A DNA stretch of 64,000 nucleotides from Allorhizobium sonneratiae (GTDB taxonomy: Bacteria > Pseudomonadota > Alphaproteobacteria > Rhizobiales > Rhizobiaceae), in assembly GCF_023700755.1 (NCBI RefSeq), contig NZ_JAMKOJ010000006.1, positions 236,822 through 300,821 on the forward strand, written 5' to 3'. This document shows positions 17,683 through 26,241 of this stretch, piece after piece; the first letter of the stretch is position 1; each line of letters begins with the position of its first letter. The notes below the pieces were generated by a model. It made no database searches. It was not told the DNA's origin and saw only the letters and a program-made list of their open reading frames with translations. Both the position numbers and the translations under genes were made by a program.

Positions 17683-18831
17683 ATGAATGAGACCGTTTTC
17701 AGTTTTCGCACAGCCACAGAAATCCTGTTCGGGCGCGGTAGCGCGCGGGACTCAGCAAGGCGCATTCGCGCCTTCGGTTCCCGCATTCTGCTAGTCCACG
17801 GTGCAAATGCCGCCCGTGCGGCATGGCTTGTTGCAGATCTGAACCGGCAGGACACGGATCTTCTGTGCCTGCATGTTGAAGGCGAGCCGGCGCTTCCAGC
17901 GCTGGAGCCCTGGCTTGAAGCCGCCCGTGTCCATCGCCCGGATGTGGTTGTCAGCCTCGGCGGCGGTGCGGTTCTCGATGCGGGCAAGGCCATTGCCGGT
18001 CTTCTCAGAAGCGGCCGCCCGGTCATCGATCATCTGGAAGTGGTCGGTTCCGGTCTGCCGCTTGAAGAGACGCCCCTTCCCTTCATCGCCATCCCCACCA
18101 CTGCCGGCACCGGCGCCGAAGTTACCCGCAATGCGGTGATCGGCGTGCCGGAGCATCACCGGAAGGTCAGCCTGCGCGATCCGGCCATGCTGGCAAGACT
18201 GGCAATTGTCGATCCTGCCCTGACCGATCACGCTCCGAAAGCTCTTACCCGCGATTGCGGCCTCGATGCGCTGACGCAACTGATCGAACCCTATATATCC
18301 AATGCGGCCAATCGCATCAGCGATGCGCTGGTGCGTGGTGCATTGCCAGATGGCATCAACGCCTTCGTCACCCTTATGCAGGGCGAAGATCAGGCAGCGC
18401 GTGACGATCTGGCCTTTGCCAGCCTGTGCGGCGGGTTGGCGCTTGCCAATGCCGGTCTTGGCGTGGTGCATGGTCTCGCCGGACCGCTGGGCGGGCTTAT
18501 GGATGCACCGCATGGGGCAATCTGCGGGGCTTTGCTGGTGCCGGGCCTTCTGGCCAATCGGGCCGCCGTTGAGGATGCGGGCATCCGTCAACGTATTGAT
18601 GAGGTCTTTGGTCTGATTGGCAAAGCGCTCGGCGTTTCGGCAGAGCAAGCACCCGAAGCCTTCACGGAGTTTCTGCACGCGCATGGCTTAAGGTCGCTCA
18701 CGGCGCTGGGTTTTACGCCCGAGCATTTCCATGAAGCAGCCGTCATGGCCGAAAGCGCCTCCTCGATGAAGACCAATCCGGTGGCGCTTTCCCGAAAGGT
18801 CCTGCTCTCCATACTCGAACAGGCGGCATGA
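17683..18831 (+). CDS. Iron-type alcohol dehydrogenase inside the ery operon
   Basis: A group III (Fe-ADH) dehydrogenase: NAD(P) block 'VVVSLGGGAVLDAGKAIAGL' near residue 88, 'FIAIPTTAGTGAEVTRNAV' near 130, and metal region 'LDALTQLIEPYIS' then 'VVHGLAGPLGGLMDAPHG'. The 382-residue length is normal. GGAG precedes the ATG. Eleven bases separate it from eryC, so it is cotranscribed with erythritol genes, although the characterised erythritol pathway has no step for it. It may oxidise another polyol or an aldehyde/ketose by-product; the substrate is unknown. Maleylacetate reductases share this fold but the context does not support that. Confidence 0.85.
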   Translation: MNETVFSFRTATEILFGRGSARDSARRIRAFGSRILLVHGANAARAAWLVADLNRQDTDLLCLHVEGEPALPALEPWLEAARVHRPDVVVSLGGGAVLDAGKAIAGLLRSGRPVIDHLEVVGSGLPLEETPLPFIAIPTTAGTGAEVTRNAVIGVPEHHRKVSLRDPAMLARLAIVDPALTDHAPKALTRDCGLDALTQLIEPYISNAANRISDALVRGALPDGINAFVTLMQGEDQAARDDLAFASLCGGLALANAGLGVVHGLAGPLGGLMDAPHGAICGALLVPGLLANRAAVEDAGIRQRIDEVFGLIGKALGVSAEQAPEAFTEFLHAHGLRSLTALGFTPEHFHEAAVMAESASSMKTNPVALSRKVLLSILEQAA

Positions 18832-18862
18832 GGCGGATCATGGGCGGAAAGGAAACAGCACG

Positions 18863-19810
18863 ATGAACGATCCGGACGTTTCTCTCAGCCTGCGCGCCGC
18901 CTGGCTGCATTATGTCGGCGGGCTGACCCAGTCTGCCGTTGCCAAGCGTCTGGGCATTGCCTCGGTCAAGGCGCATCGGCTGATTGCCAAGGCTGTGGCG
19001 GATGGCGCGGTCAAGGTGATCATCGATGGCGATATCGTCGAATGCGCCGATCTGGAAATGCAGCTCAGCCGCCGCTTCGGTCTCGATTATTGCGAGGTTG
19101 TACCTGATCTTGGCGAGGATGAGCTGGCGATCAAGGCGCTGGCGCTGGCGGGAGCGGGCTTTCTCAAACGCGAAATCGAGCGCGGCGAGGATCAGGTGAT
19201 CGGCCTTGGCCATGGCCGCACGCTCTCGGCTGCTGTCGATCACCTGCCACGGCTGAATGGCGGCAAAGTACGTTTCGTCTCGCTGCTTGGCGGGCTTACC
19301 CGCCATTATGCCGCCAATCCTTATGACGTGATGCACCGGCTGGCGGAAAAAACCGGCACCGCCGCCTATGTCATGCCGGTTCCCTTCTTTGCCAATACGG
19401 CGGAGGACCGCGATGTGCTTCTGGCCCAGCGCGGCGTCGGTGAGGTTTTCGCCATGGCCAACCGCGCCGATCTGAAACTGACCGGCATCGGCACGGTCGA
19501 TCGTCATGCGCAACTGGTGCAATCGGGCATGCTTGATCTCGCCGAAATCGAAGAGATCGCCGCCAAGGGCGGTGTCGGCGAGTTGCTTGGCCATTTCTTC
19601 GACGTGAGAGGCCGCGTGCTCGAAACCGCGCTGACGGACAGGACGCTGGCGGCCCATTTCCCGCAGAAAAAAGGCGAAAGACTGGTGGCGCTGGCCGGCG
19701 GCAGGCTGAAGGCCGAAGCGATCCGCGCCGTTTTGCTGAGCAACCGGCTGTACGGGCTGATCACCGATGAGGCCACCGCCCGGTACCTGATCAACGACAA
19801 GGACCTATGA
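18863..19810 (+). CDS. eryD: SorC-family regulator of erythritol catabolism
   Basis: EryD represses ery genes in Brucella. The N-terminal helix-turn-helix is 'LTQSAVAKRLGIASVKAHRLI' near residues 20-40, and the C-terminal SorC sugar-binding domain includes 'VIGLGHGRTLSAAVDHLP', 'SLLGGLTRHYAANPYDVMHR' and 'LVALAGGRLKAEAIRAVL'. At 315 residues it is the normal length. It comes after the Fe-ADH and overlaps the next gene by four bases (ATGA). Confidence 0.9.
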   Translation: MNDPDVSLSLRAAWLHYVGGLTQSAVAKRLGIASVKAHRLIAKAVADGAVKVIIDGDIVECADLEMQLSRRFGLDYCEVVPDLGEDELAIKALALAGAGFLKREIERGEDQVIGLGHGRTLSAAVDHLPRLNGGKVRFVSLLGGLTRHYAANPYDVMHRLAEKTGTAAYVMPVPFFANTAEDRDVLLAQRGVGEVFAMANRADLKLTGIGTVDRHAQLVQSGMLDLAEIEEIAAKGGVGELLGHFFDVRGRVLETALTDRTLAAHFPQKKGERLVALAGGRLKAEAIRAVLLSNRLYGLITDEATARYLINDKDL

Positions 19811-20586
19811 CCCAGATGACGCGCGCAAACCCTGCCTGGATCGGCACGAGCTGGAAGATGAACAAGACACTTGGCGAGGCCGAAGCCTTTGCCGAAGGCC
19901 TGAAAGGCGCCGATATCTGCGGCGACCCTCGCCTTCAGCCCTTTGTCATTCCGCCTTTCACTGCCGCCCGTCAGGTCAAGGCTGCTCTTGCGGCAAGCCC
20001 GGTCAAGGTGGGCGCGCAAAACATGCATTGGGCCGATCAGGGCGCATGGACCGGGGAAATTTCACCGCCCATGCTGACCGATTGCGGCCTCGATCTGGTC
20101 GAACTCGGTCATTCCGAACGCCGCAGCCATTTCGGCGAGACCGACGAGACCGTCGGACTGAAGGTGCAGGCGGCGGTGCGTCACGGCCTCATTCCGCTGA
20201 TCTGCATTGGCGAGAACCTTGCTGAACGTGAGGCGGGGCAGGCAAGCACCGTGCTGGCGCGGCAGGTGCGCGGCGCGCTTGCAAAGCTGAACGGAACGCA
20301 GAAAAACGCCCCGATCATCCTCGCCTATGAGCCCGTCTGGGCAATTGGTGAACACGGCATTCCCGCCAGCGCCGATTATGCCGATGCCCGCCACAGCGAC
20401 ATTTCCACCATTGCCGCCGACATGCTCGGGAGGACCATTCCCTGTCTTTATGGCGGGTCGGTCAATCCGGGCAATTGCGAGGAGCTGATCGCCAGCCCGC
20501 ATATCGACGGGCTTTTCATCGGTCGCTCGGCCTGGTCGGTCGAGGGCTATCTGGACATTCTGAACCGTTGCGCCAAGCATTTATGA
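19807..20586 (+). CDS. eryH: D-3-tetrulose-4-phosphate isomerase (triosephosphate isomerase homologue)
   Basis: Also called TpiB/TpiA2. TIM catalytic elements are present: Lys in '[10 protein letters not shown]', His in '[14 protein letters not shown]', Glu in '[11 protein letters not shown]', and the phosphate loop '[14 protein letters not shown]'. In the published erythritol pathway this enzyme converts D-3-tetrulose 4-phosphate to D-erythrulose/erythrose-type products feeding EryI. Its operon position after eryD and before rpiB matches that pathway rather than glycolysis. Confidence 0.9.
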   Translation: MTQMTRANPAWIGTSWKMNKTLGEAEAFAEGLKGADICGDPRLQPFVIPPFTAARQVKAALAASPVKVGAQNMHWADQGAWTGEISPPMLTDCGLDLVELGHSERRSHFGETDETVGLKVQAAVRHGLIPLICIGENLAEREAGQASTVLARQVRGALAKLNGTQKNAPIILAYEPVWAIGEHGIPASADYADARHSDISTIAADMLGRTIPCLYGGSVNPGNCEELIASPHIDGLFIGRSAWSVEGYLDILNRCAKHL

Positions 20587-20596
20587 GGAGGATATC

Positions 20597-21052
20597 ATGA
20601 AACTTGCCATAGCCGGAGACAGCGCGGGCGAAGGTCTTGCACACCTGCTGGCCGATTATCTGAAGAGCCGTTACGAGGTCTACGAGGTCTCGCATACCGA
20701 AAAGGGGCCGGACGAGTTTTACGCCAATCTGGCCGATCGCGTCGCCTCGGGCGTGATCGACGGGACCTATGACAAGGCCATACTGGTCTGCGGCACCGGC
20801 ATCGGTGTGTGCATTGCCGCCAACAAGGTGCCGGGCATTCGCGCCGCCCTGACCCATGACACCTATTCCGCCGAGCGGGCAGCACTGTCCAACAACGCCC
20901 AGATCATCACCATGGGCGCAAGGGTGATCGGAACGGAACTGGCCAAGGCGATTGCCGACAGTTTTCTCGACCTGAGCTTCGATCCGAACGGTCGTTCGGC
21001 GGGCAATGTCGATGCCATCGATGCGGTGGATGCGAAATATACAGCCCGCTGA
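20597..21052 (+). CDS. eryI: D-erythrose-4-phosphate isomerase (RpiB homologue)
   Basis: A RpiB/LacAB-fold isomerase of 151 residues. The active-site Cys lies in '[18 protein letters not shown]' near residue 62, and the phosphate-binding '[16 protein letters not shown]' follows. In Brucella this protein delivers D-erythrose 4-phosphate to the pentose phosphate pathway. GAGGAGG precedes the ATG. It is the last gene of the operon; the next gene is convergent ten bases away and no terminator hairpin is seen between them. Confidence 0.9.
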   Translation: MKLAIAGDSAGEGLAHLLADYLKSRYEVYEVSHTEKGPDEFYANLADRVASGVIDGTYDKAILVCGTGIGVCIAANKVPGIRAALTHDTYSAERAALSNNAQIITMGARVIGTELAKAIADSFLDLSFDPNGRSAGNVDAIDAVDAKYTAR

Positions 21053-21061
21053 AGAACTCTT

Positions 21062-22576
21062 TTACGGATAAAAATGCTCGGCATCGGCAAAGACCGCCTT
21101 GCGCGAGGCCTCATCCGTATAGAACATGTGACCGCCATGATAGAGCTTGAGCTGCACCCGGTTTTCAGCAAGCGCCGGCGGCAGATGGTCGATCAGATAG
21201 CGGGCGGCGCTGTAAGGGCAGAGCGTATCGCTATACCCTTGAGCGATCATGATTTTTAGCGACGGAATGGTGGAGAGCAGGTCGCGAAGGTCCGGCGCAA
21301 TCGTTGCCGTCACCCGGCTTTCGCCGCCATGGCTGCCATTCCATTTCCACTGCCTGGCGACTGTCTCGTTGAGCAGGTTATAGGTCATGCCGGTTTTAAA
21401 ATTCAGCACATTGCGCGCATAATCGGCGAATGCGCCGCCATAGGCGCGGGTATAGCCATCCAGAATGGCGTCGTCATTTCTCAGATAACTGTCTTCCGGA
21501 TAGGCATCGACGTCGGAGACGCCGGAATCATAGGGGCTGACCACATGCCCCTCACCGGCGGCCTCTTTCCAATAAACCTTGCCGACGAAACCGCGGGTAC
21601 GGCGCACGCTGTCTTCGGGAACACCGGTCATCGCGGCAATCTTGCCAAAAAAGTCATCCGCCGCCTTGCCCGTCGGTGTCGGTCCGGCCAGGATGGTGAG
21701 AAAATCATGCATGGCAAATGTTTCCGCAGCATGAAGTGCCGTCAGGTCGAAATCATGACGACGCTCCATCGCAGCGGCGGCCAGCGAGGGAAATTGCAGG
21801 GCAGCGGCCAGTGGGTCTTCACTGTCGGCAAAGACAAAACGTCCATCCAGAAGCGGCGACAGCATGATCAGGCCGGACACCAGAATGCCTTGACGATCCT
21901 TCAGGCTCCTTGCCACCTTGGCGGTACGAAATCCGCCATAGCTTTCACCCAGCAGATATTTGGGCCGGGCACCGAGATCATTGTCCTGGACATAAAGCGC
22001 AATGACTTTCGCCAGCGCCTCGGCATCCTCGCGCACCTTCCAGAAATCGGCATTGTCGTCATCCTTGGCCGCCCGGCTCCAGCCGGTGCCGACCGGATCG
22101 ATCAGCACCAGATCGGTAAAAGCAAGCCAGCTTTCCGGGTTGTCCTGAAGCTGCGGCTGGGTGCCATCCTTGTTTTGACCGGTAAAGGGCAGGATTTTCG
22201 GCCCGACCAGACCGAGATGCAGATAGGCGGAGGCTGCACCCGGCCCGCCATTGAAGACAAAGGTGATCGGCCTGTTTGCTGTCTGCTGCTTGGCGCGATA
22301 GGCGGTGTAGAAGATTTTTGCCGTGACCGCACCATCGCCGCCGCGCAGCGCCAGCGTTCCAGCGGTTGCCGTATAGGCAAGCTCTCCCGTCTCCGTCTTG
22401 AGCACATGCTCCGTCACCGCGTTCGGTGGCAGAAGAGAGAGGAGACCTGCCGCTTTTGCCTCACCATCATCGGCGGCGGCGTGATCTGCCCCATGATTTT
22501 GCGATGAATGATCTTTTGCAAAGGCGGAAACACCCGTCAGCATGACGGCAAGCAGACAACAAGCAACGAAACGCAA
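21062..22576 (-). CDS. Secreted S10-family serine carboxypeptidase-like protein
   Basis: A signal peptide covers residues 1-20 (hydrophobic core, cleavage near SAFA-K). The peptidase S10 layout is intact: oxyanion region 'FNGGPGAASAY' near 109, catalytic Ser212 in 'LGESYGGF', Asp450 in 'GYSDTLCPY' and His483 in 'YHGGHMFYT'. At 504 residues it matches bacterial S10 proteins, which act in the periplasm or outside the cell on C-terminal peptide bonds. It has no operon partner here and its substrate is unknown. Confidence 0.88.
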   Translation of the reverse strand: MRFVACCLLAVMLTGVSAFAKDHSSQNHGADHAAADDGEAKAAGLLSLLPPNAVTEHVLKTETGELAYTATAGTLALRGGDGAVTAKIFYTAYRAKQQTANRPITFVFNGGPGAASAYLHLGLVGPKILPFTGQNKDGTQPQLQDNPESWLAFTDLVLIDPVGTGWSRAAKDDDNADFWKVREDAEALAKVIALYVQDNDLGARPKYLLGESYGGFRTAKVARSLKDRQGILVSGLIMLSPLLDGRFVFADSEDPLAAALQFPSLAAAAMERRHDFDLTALHAAETFAMHDFLTILAGPTPTGKAADDFFGKIAAMTGVPEDSVRRTRGFVGKVYWKEAAGEGHVVSPYDSGVSDVDAYPEDSYLRNDDAILDGYTRAYGGAFADYARNVLNFKTGMTYNLLNETVARQWKWNGSHGGESRVTATIAPDLRDLLSTIPSLKIMIAQGYSDTLCPYSAARYLIDHLPPALAENRVQLKLYHGGHMFYTDEASRKAVFADAEHFYP

Positions 22577-22592
22577 ATATCTGACCCTCGAT

Positions 22593-22655
22593 TATGCAGC
22601 AAATTTAAAGTGCTACAGCGAGTTTTGTGCGCCATATATGGCGCACGGCGCTGTA
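22593..22655. repeat. Dispersed palindromic repeat, copy A
   Basis: The segment reads GCAGCAAATTTAAAGTGCTAC followed by a perfect 20-bp palindrome centred on CATATATG at 22627-22646. It is one of four related copies in the window (others near 32564, 52370 and 59281). It lies just upstream of the S10 peptidase gene. Confidence 0.7.
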
Positions 22656-22726
22656 TGAACGTACAGGTGGCAAAGAGGGAAAACAATTCAATTCTTCTGA
22701 GACGGTGGATCGACAAAAACGATAAA

Positions 22727-22765
22727 TAGGCCCTGCCCGCATCATCCATGACGCGGCCAGGGCCT
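22727..22765 (-). terminator. Candidate terminator of the downstream-facing aldehyde dehydrogenase gene
   Basis: On the minus strand AGGCCCTG pairs with CAGGGCCT (8 bp, 23-base loop), followed by a T-rich run ATTTATCGTTTTT. It starts 36 bases beyond the stop of the 22801-24192 gene. Confidence 0.5.
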
Positions 22766-22800
22766 GACGGGCTTACGAGATGAGGCTTACAATCTTAAAC

Positions 22801-24192
22801 TCAGAAGGGCGCATCGATATCGACGACGTCGATCAGCTTATGATTGACGAATTCCTTGATGCCGAGGCCGAGCAGTTCACGACCATAGCCGGAACGTTTG
22901 ACGCCACCGAAGGGGAGATCGGCTTTGACCATGGTGGGATGGTTGATGAACACCATGCCGGTATCGATCCGCCTTGCCAGTTCCGCACCGCGGCGTGTAT
23001 CGTGGGTGAAGATCGAGCCGCCGAGACCGAAGGGCGAGTCGTTGGCGATGCGAATGGCGTCATCCTCGTCCTTTGCCCTGAAAAGCATGGACACCGGCCC
23101 GAAAAACTCCCAATGCCGGGCGGGATTGTCATCGCCGAGATCGGTCAGGATGGTCGGCTGAACGAAGGCCCCCTGATTGGGCACCGGCGGGCCAACCTCT
23201 TCCGCCTTGGCGCCATAGCCAACGGCCTCGGCGATTTTCTCGCGAATTTCATCGGCCGCGCCCTGTGACGACAAAGGGGCAAGCGTGGTCGAGGGATCGA
23301 AGGGATCGCCAGCCTTCAGGCCAGCCACGCCCTTGCGGTATTTTTCGACAAAATCATCATAGATTTCATCGGCGACGATCATGCGTTTGGAAGACACGCA
23401 GACCTGACCGCCATTCCAGTGACGACCGAACACCGCCCATTTCACCGTTTTCTCCAGATCGGCATCCGCCAGCACGATGAAGGCATCGGAACCGCCAAGC
23501 TCCATGGTGGATTTCTTCAGCGCTTTACCCGCTTCGGCAGCCACTGTTGCGCCAGCCCCTTCGGAACCGGTCAGCGCCACGCCATGCACGCGCGGATCGT
23601 TGAGAATGCGGTTGATCTGGCTGCGCGTGGCATAAAGATTGAGGAATGCGCCCTTGGGCAGCCCGGCCTCCAGCATCAGCTTTTCAAAGGCGGCAGCACT
23701 TTGCGGCACGTTGGAAGCGTGTTTCAAAAGCATGGTATTGCCCGCCGACAATTGCGGGGCAATGATACGGGCAATCTGGTAATAGGGGAAATTCCACGGC
23801 TCGATGGCCAAAAGCACGCCAAGCGGTTCACAGACCAGCATGGCCTCACCTTCAGCCTTGTCGGCGACAGGGAGTTTTTCAGGAGCCAGCAGACGTTCGG
23901 CATTGACGGCGTAATAGTCGAAAATATCGGCAGACAGCGTCACTTCAGCGCGTGCCTCGCCAATCAGCTTGCCCATTTCCAAAGTCAGCAGCCGCGCGTA
24001 AGCATCGCAGTCACGGCGCAGAATGTCTGCAGCCTTGTGCATGACGGCGGCGCGGTCTTTGAAGGAACTCGTCTTCCAGGTTTGAAACGCCTGATCGGCA
24101 GCGGCAATGGCGGCATCGACTTCACCATCCGTTGCATCGGCAAAGCTTTTGACTGTTTCACCGCTATAAGGATTGATTGTTGCGTAAGCCAT
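22801..24192 (-). CDS. NAD(P)-dependent succinate-semialdehyde/aldehyde dehydrogenase
   Basis: An aldehyde dehydrogenase of 463 residues with general base Glu231 in 'TMELGGSDAF' and nucleophile Cys265 in 'NGGQVCVSSKR'. The N-terminal 'INPYSGETVKSF' and the shortened length are typical of the GabD2/Sad subgroup of succinate-semialdehyde dehydrogenases. I place the start at 24192, which follows a perfect CAGGAGG; the frame is open to 24249 without a ribosome binding site. It stands alone; a perfect FNR/FixK-type box lies about 200 bases upstream. Confidence 0.85.
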   Translation of the reverse strand: MAYATINPYSGETVKSFADATDGEVDAAIAAADQAFQTWKTSSFKDRAAVMHKAADILRRDCDAYARLLTLEMGKLIGEARAEVTLSADIFDYYAVNAERLLAPEKLPVADKAEGEAMLVCEPLGVLLAIEPWNFPYYQIARIIAPQLSAGNTMLLKHASNVPQSAAAFEKLMLEAGLPKGAFLNLYATRSQINRILNDPRVHGVALTGSEGAGATVAAEAGKALKKSTMELGGSDAFIVLADADLEKTVKWAVFGRHWNGGQVCVSSKRMIVADEIYDDFVEKYRKGVAGLKAGDPFDPSTTLAPLSSQGAADEIREKIAEAVGYGAKAEEVGPPVPNQGAFVQPTILTDLGDDNPARHWEFFGPVSMLFRAKDEDDAIRIANDSPFGLGGSIFTHDTRRGAELARRIDTGMVFINHPTMVKADLPFGGVKRSGYGRELLGLGIKEFVNHKLIDVVDIDAPF

Positions 24193-24451
24193 GTAATCCT
24201 CCTGTTTTGACAACGGCAGACACAGATCATCACGCACGGCAAAGGTCATTCTTGCCGGGTCTTGCCGTCAAAGCTCTCAGTTTTTGTTAACCGCATAATA
24301 TATCGACCTCGTTCCACGCCGGTCGACTTATGCTGTGAGCCACTCTGCTGTGGCAATGATCAGAGACTAGACCCGCGCGACCAGCCCACCTTTGATCCTG
24401 ATCAAAAGAGGATAAATCCCTGTAATTTTAGAGGCTATTGAAATTCACCGT
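24193..24451. other. Upstream region of the aldehyde dehydrogenase gene
   Basis: No gene is seen. The region holds the FNR-type box at 24392-24405 and an AT-rich tract around 24290-24305 (ATAATATATCG) that could be a -10 region. Together with the tandem repeat array it makes a 337-base gap between two minus-strand genes. Confidence 0.4.
24392..24405. promoter_or_regulatory. Perfect FNR/FixK-type box
   Basis: TTGATCCTGATCAA matches the FNR/FixK/FnrN consensus TTGAT-N4-ATCAA at all ten defined positions, and the symmetry extends by one base on each side. It lies about 200 bases upstream of the minus-strand aldehyde dehydrogenase start. Confidence 0.5.
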
Positions 24452-24555
24452 TCAGGGCCGCGTCTTCAGCACGTCGTTCAAGGTCGTTCCTTCAGCACGT
24501 CGTTCAAGGTCGTTCCTTCAGCACATTTTTCAAGGTCGTGCCTTCAGCACGTTGC
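24452..24555. repeat. 26-bp tandem repeat copied from the stop-codon end of the lrp gene
   Basis: On the minus strand, the last 26 bases of the Lrp-type gene (ending in its TGA at 24530) are followed by three further copies, each ending in TGA at 24504, 24478 and 24452. The period is exactly 26 bases. Adjacent units differ at a few positions (for example GGAACGACCTTGA versus GACGCGGCCCTGA), with the unit farthest from the gene the most divergent. Confidence 0.85.
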
Positions 24556-24982
24556 GGATGGAAAAGCTCGACTGAATCCGCGCCACCCCCGGCAGTTTCG
24601 ACAGGATATCCTTATGGACGCGCTCGAATTCATGGGCACTGTCCAGTTCGATCCGGAGCATATAATCGAGACCGCCAGCCATCAGGAAACATTCCTGAAT
24701 TTCGGGAAATTTGCGGATCGCCGCCTCAAACCGGCTCAGATAATCCTCAGCCTGCCGTTCCAGCGTGATATTGATGATCACGGTGATGCCGTCATTGTCC
24801 TCGCCCTGGCCAAGAAGGGCGGTATAGCCGCGGATATAGCCCTGCTTCTCGATGGATGTCAGGCGTCTGAGACAGGCAGACGGCGACAGCCCCACCGCTT
24901 CCGCCAGATCCTTGTTGCTGATGCGCGCATTAAGCTGCAATTGGCGAATGATGTTCCGGTCGATACTGTCCAGCCCGCGCAT
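24530..24982 (-). CDS. Lrp/AsnC-family regulator, probable DadR-type regulator of alanine catabolism
   Basis: The N-terminal HTH is 'NARISNKDLAEAVGLSPSACLRRL' and the C-terminal RAM domain includes 'GYIRGYTALLGQ' and 'IQECFLMAGGLDYMLRI'. Start ATG 24982 has GAGGA at good spacing and gives 150 residues; ATG 25000 is in frame. It is divergent from alanine racemase and D-amino acid dehydrogenase, the arrangement of Lrp-type activators of dadAX. The intergenic region has ATTGCAA at 25011 and 25030 (19-base period), possible binding sites. Its stop-codon end has been amplified into a tandem array. Confidence 0.85.
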   Translation of the reverse strand: MRGLDSIDRNIIRQLQLNARISNKDLAEAVGLSPSACLRRLTSIEKQGYIRGYTALLGQGEDNDGITVIINITLERQAEDYLSRFEAAIRKFPEIQECFLMAGGLDYMLRIELDSAHEFERVHKDILSKLPGVARIQSSFSIRNVLKARP

Positions 24983-25105
24983 GGCATTTTCCTCAAACAT
25001 ATGAGATAAAATTGCAAATACAGCACCATATTGCAATAAAATAACCGATATTGGAAGAACATTGCCCGATTATTGCGTTATCCTTTGAAAAAATGGGGTG
25101 CAGCA

Positions 25106-26224
25106 ATGGACATGCCAATCAGCCTTTCCTTGAATACAGAGGCGCTTTCAGGGTGTCTCACCATCGATCTTACCGCTCTGGCCGAGAATTACCGGACCCT
25201 GTGCCGTCTGGCCGAACCTGCCGAGACATCGGCTGTGGTCAAGGCCGATGCCTATGGGCTTTCTGCCACCAAGGTCGCGCCGGTTCTTTATGCGGCGGGT
25301 TGCCGCAAATTCTTTGTCGCCCATCTCAAGGAAGCAGCCGCCCTGAAACCCGCTTTACCGGATGATGCACAGATTTTCATTCTCAACGGGTTGATGCCCG
25401 GTGGTGAAACCTATGCCAGCGCTCAGGGCTTCATTCCCGTGCTCAACTCTCTGGAACAGGTGGCCAATTGGCAGCGTACTGCTACCATGCTCGGAAAGCG
25501 GCTTCCCGCTCTTTTGCAATTCGATACCGGCATGTCGCGTCTCGGCCTGTCGCCGGATGAGGCCGCCCGTCTTGCGGCCCATCCCGAACTGATGCAGGAT
25601 ATCGATTGCCTCTATATCATGAGCCATCTGGCCTCTGCCGATGAGCGCGAAAGCGTTCAGAACGCCGATCAACTGGCTGACATGCAAAAGTATAGGCAGC
25701 TTTTCCCCGGCATTCCGCTCTGCTTTGCCAATTCCGGCGGCATCTTCATGGGGCAAAGCTTTACCGGCGATCTGGTCCGTCCCGGCATTGCACTTTATGG
25801 CGGTGTTCCTTCTGATCTGGCTGAAGGCGCGATCAGGCCGGTCGTCAGGCTCGCGGTGCGTGTTATTCAGACCCGGACGGTTCCCGCTGGCACCAAAGTC
25901 GGCTATGGCGCGACCCATGTCACGACACGGGAAACCCGGCTTGCCACCCTTGCCGCAGGCTATGCTGACGGGCTGCCACGCGCCTTGAGCGATCGGGGTG
26001 CCGCCTGGTTCAACGGTGTCAGGCTCCCCATTGTCGGACGGGTTTCCATGGACAGCATGACCGTCGATATCTCTGCCCTGCCGGAAGGCGCGCTGCCGCT
26101 TGGAACGCTGGTGGACATCATCGGCCCGCAGCAGTCGCTGGAGGAGGTCGCCGCTCAGGCGGGAACCATTTCCTATGAAATCCTGACCAGTCTTGGCCAG
26201 CGTTATCACCGCATCTATCTCTGA
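25106..26224 (+). CDS. dadX: Alanine racemase (catabolic, DadX-like)
   Basis: A PLP enzyme interconverting L- and D-alanine. The Schiff-base lysine is Lys46 in '[11 protein letters not shown]', the second catalytic base is the Tyr of '[12 protein letters not shown]', and '[14 protein letters not shown]' and '[12 protein letters not shown]' are family blocks. I start at ATG 25106 (372 residues); a TTG at 25073 is in frame but lacks support. It lies 17 bases before the D-amino acid dehydrogenase gene, so the pair should convert L-alanine to pyruvate via D-alanine. A biosynthetic alr elsewhere in the genome is likely. Confidence 0.9.
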   Translation: MDMPISLSLNTEALSGCLTIDLTALAENYRTLCRLAEPAETSAVVKADAYGLSATKVAPVLYAAGCRKFFVAHLKEAAALKPALPDDAQIFILNGLMPGGETYASAQGFIPVLNSLEQVANWQRTATMLGKRLPALLQFDTGMSRLGLSPDEAARLAAHPELMQDIDCLYIMSHLASADERESVQNADQLADMQKYRQLFPGIPLCFANSGGIFMGQSFTGDLVRPGIALYGGVPSDLAEGAIRPVVRLAVRVIQTRTVPAGTKVGYGATHVTTRETRLATLAAGYADGLPRALSDRGAAWFNGVRLPIVGRVSMDSMTVDISALPEGALPLGTLVDIIGPQQSLEEVAAQAGTISYEILTSLGQRYHRIYL

Positions 26225-26241
26225 TATCTCGGGAAAAACCC

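Noticed and set aside
24292..24320. Possible tRNA or small RNA in the gap upstream of the aldehyde dehydrogenase
   Set aside because: No cloverleaf or strong hairpin pattern was found; only AT-rich promoter-like sequence.
24452..24555. CRISPR array
   Set aside because: Four 26-base units are directly adjacent with no spacers, and the unit is derived from the neighbouring coding end.
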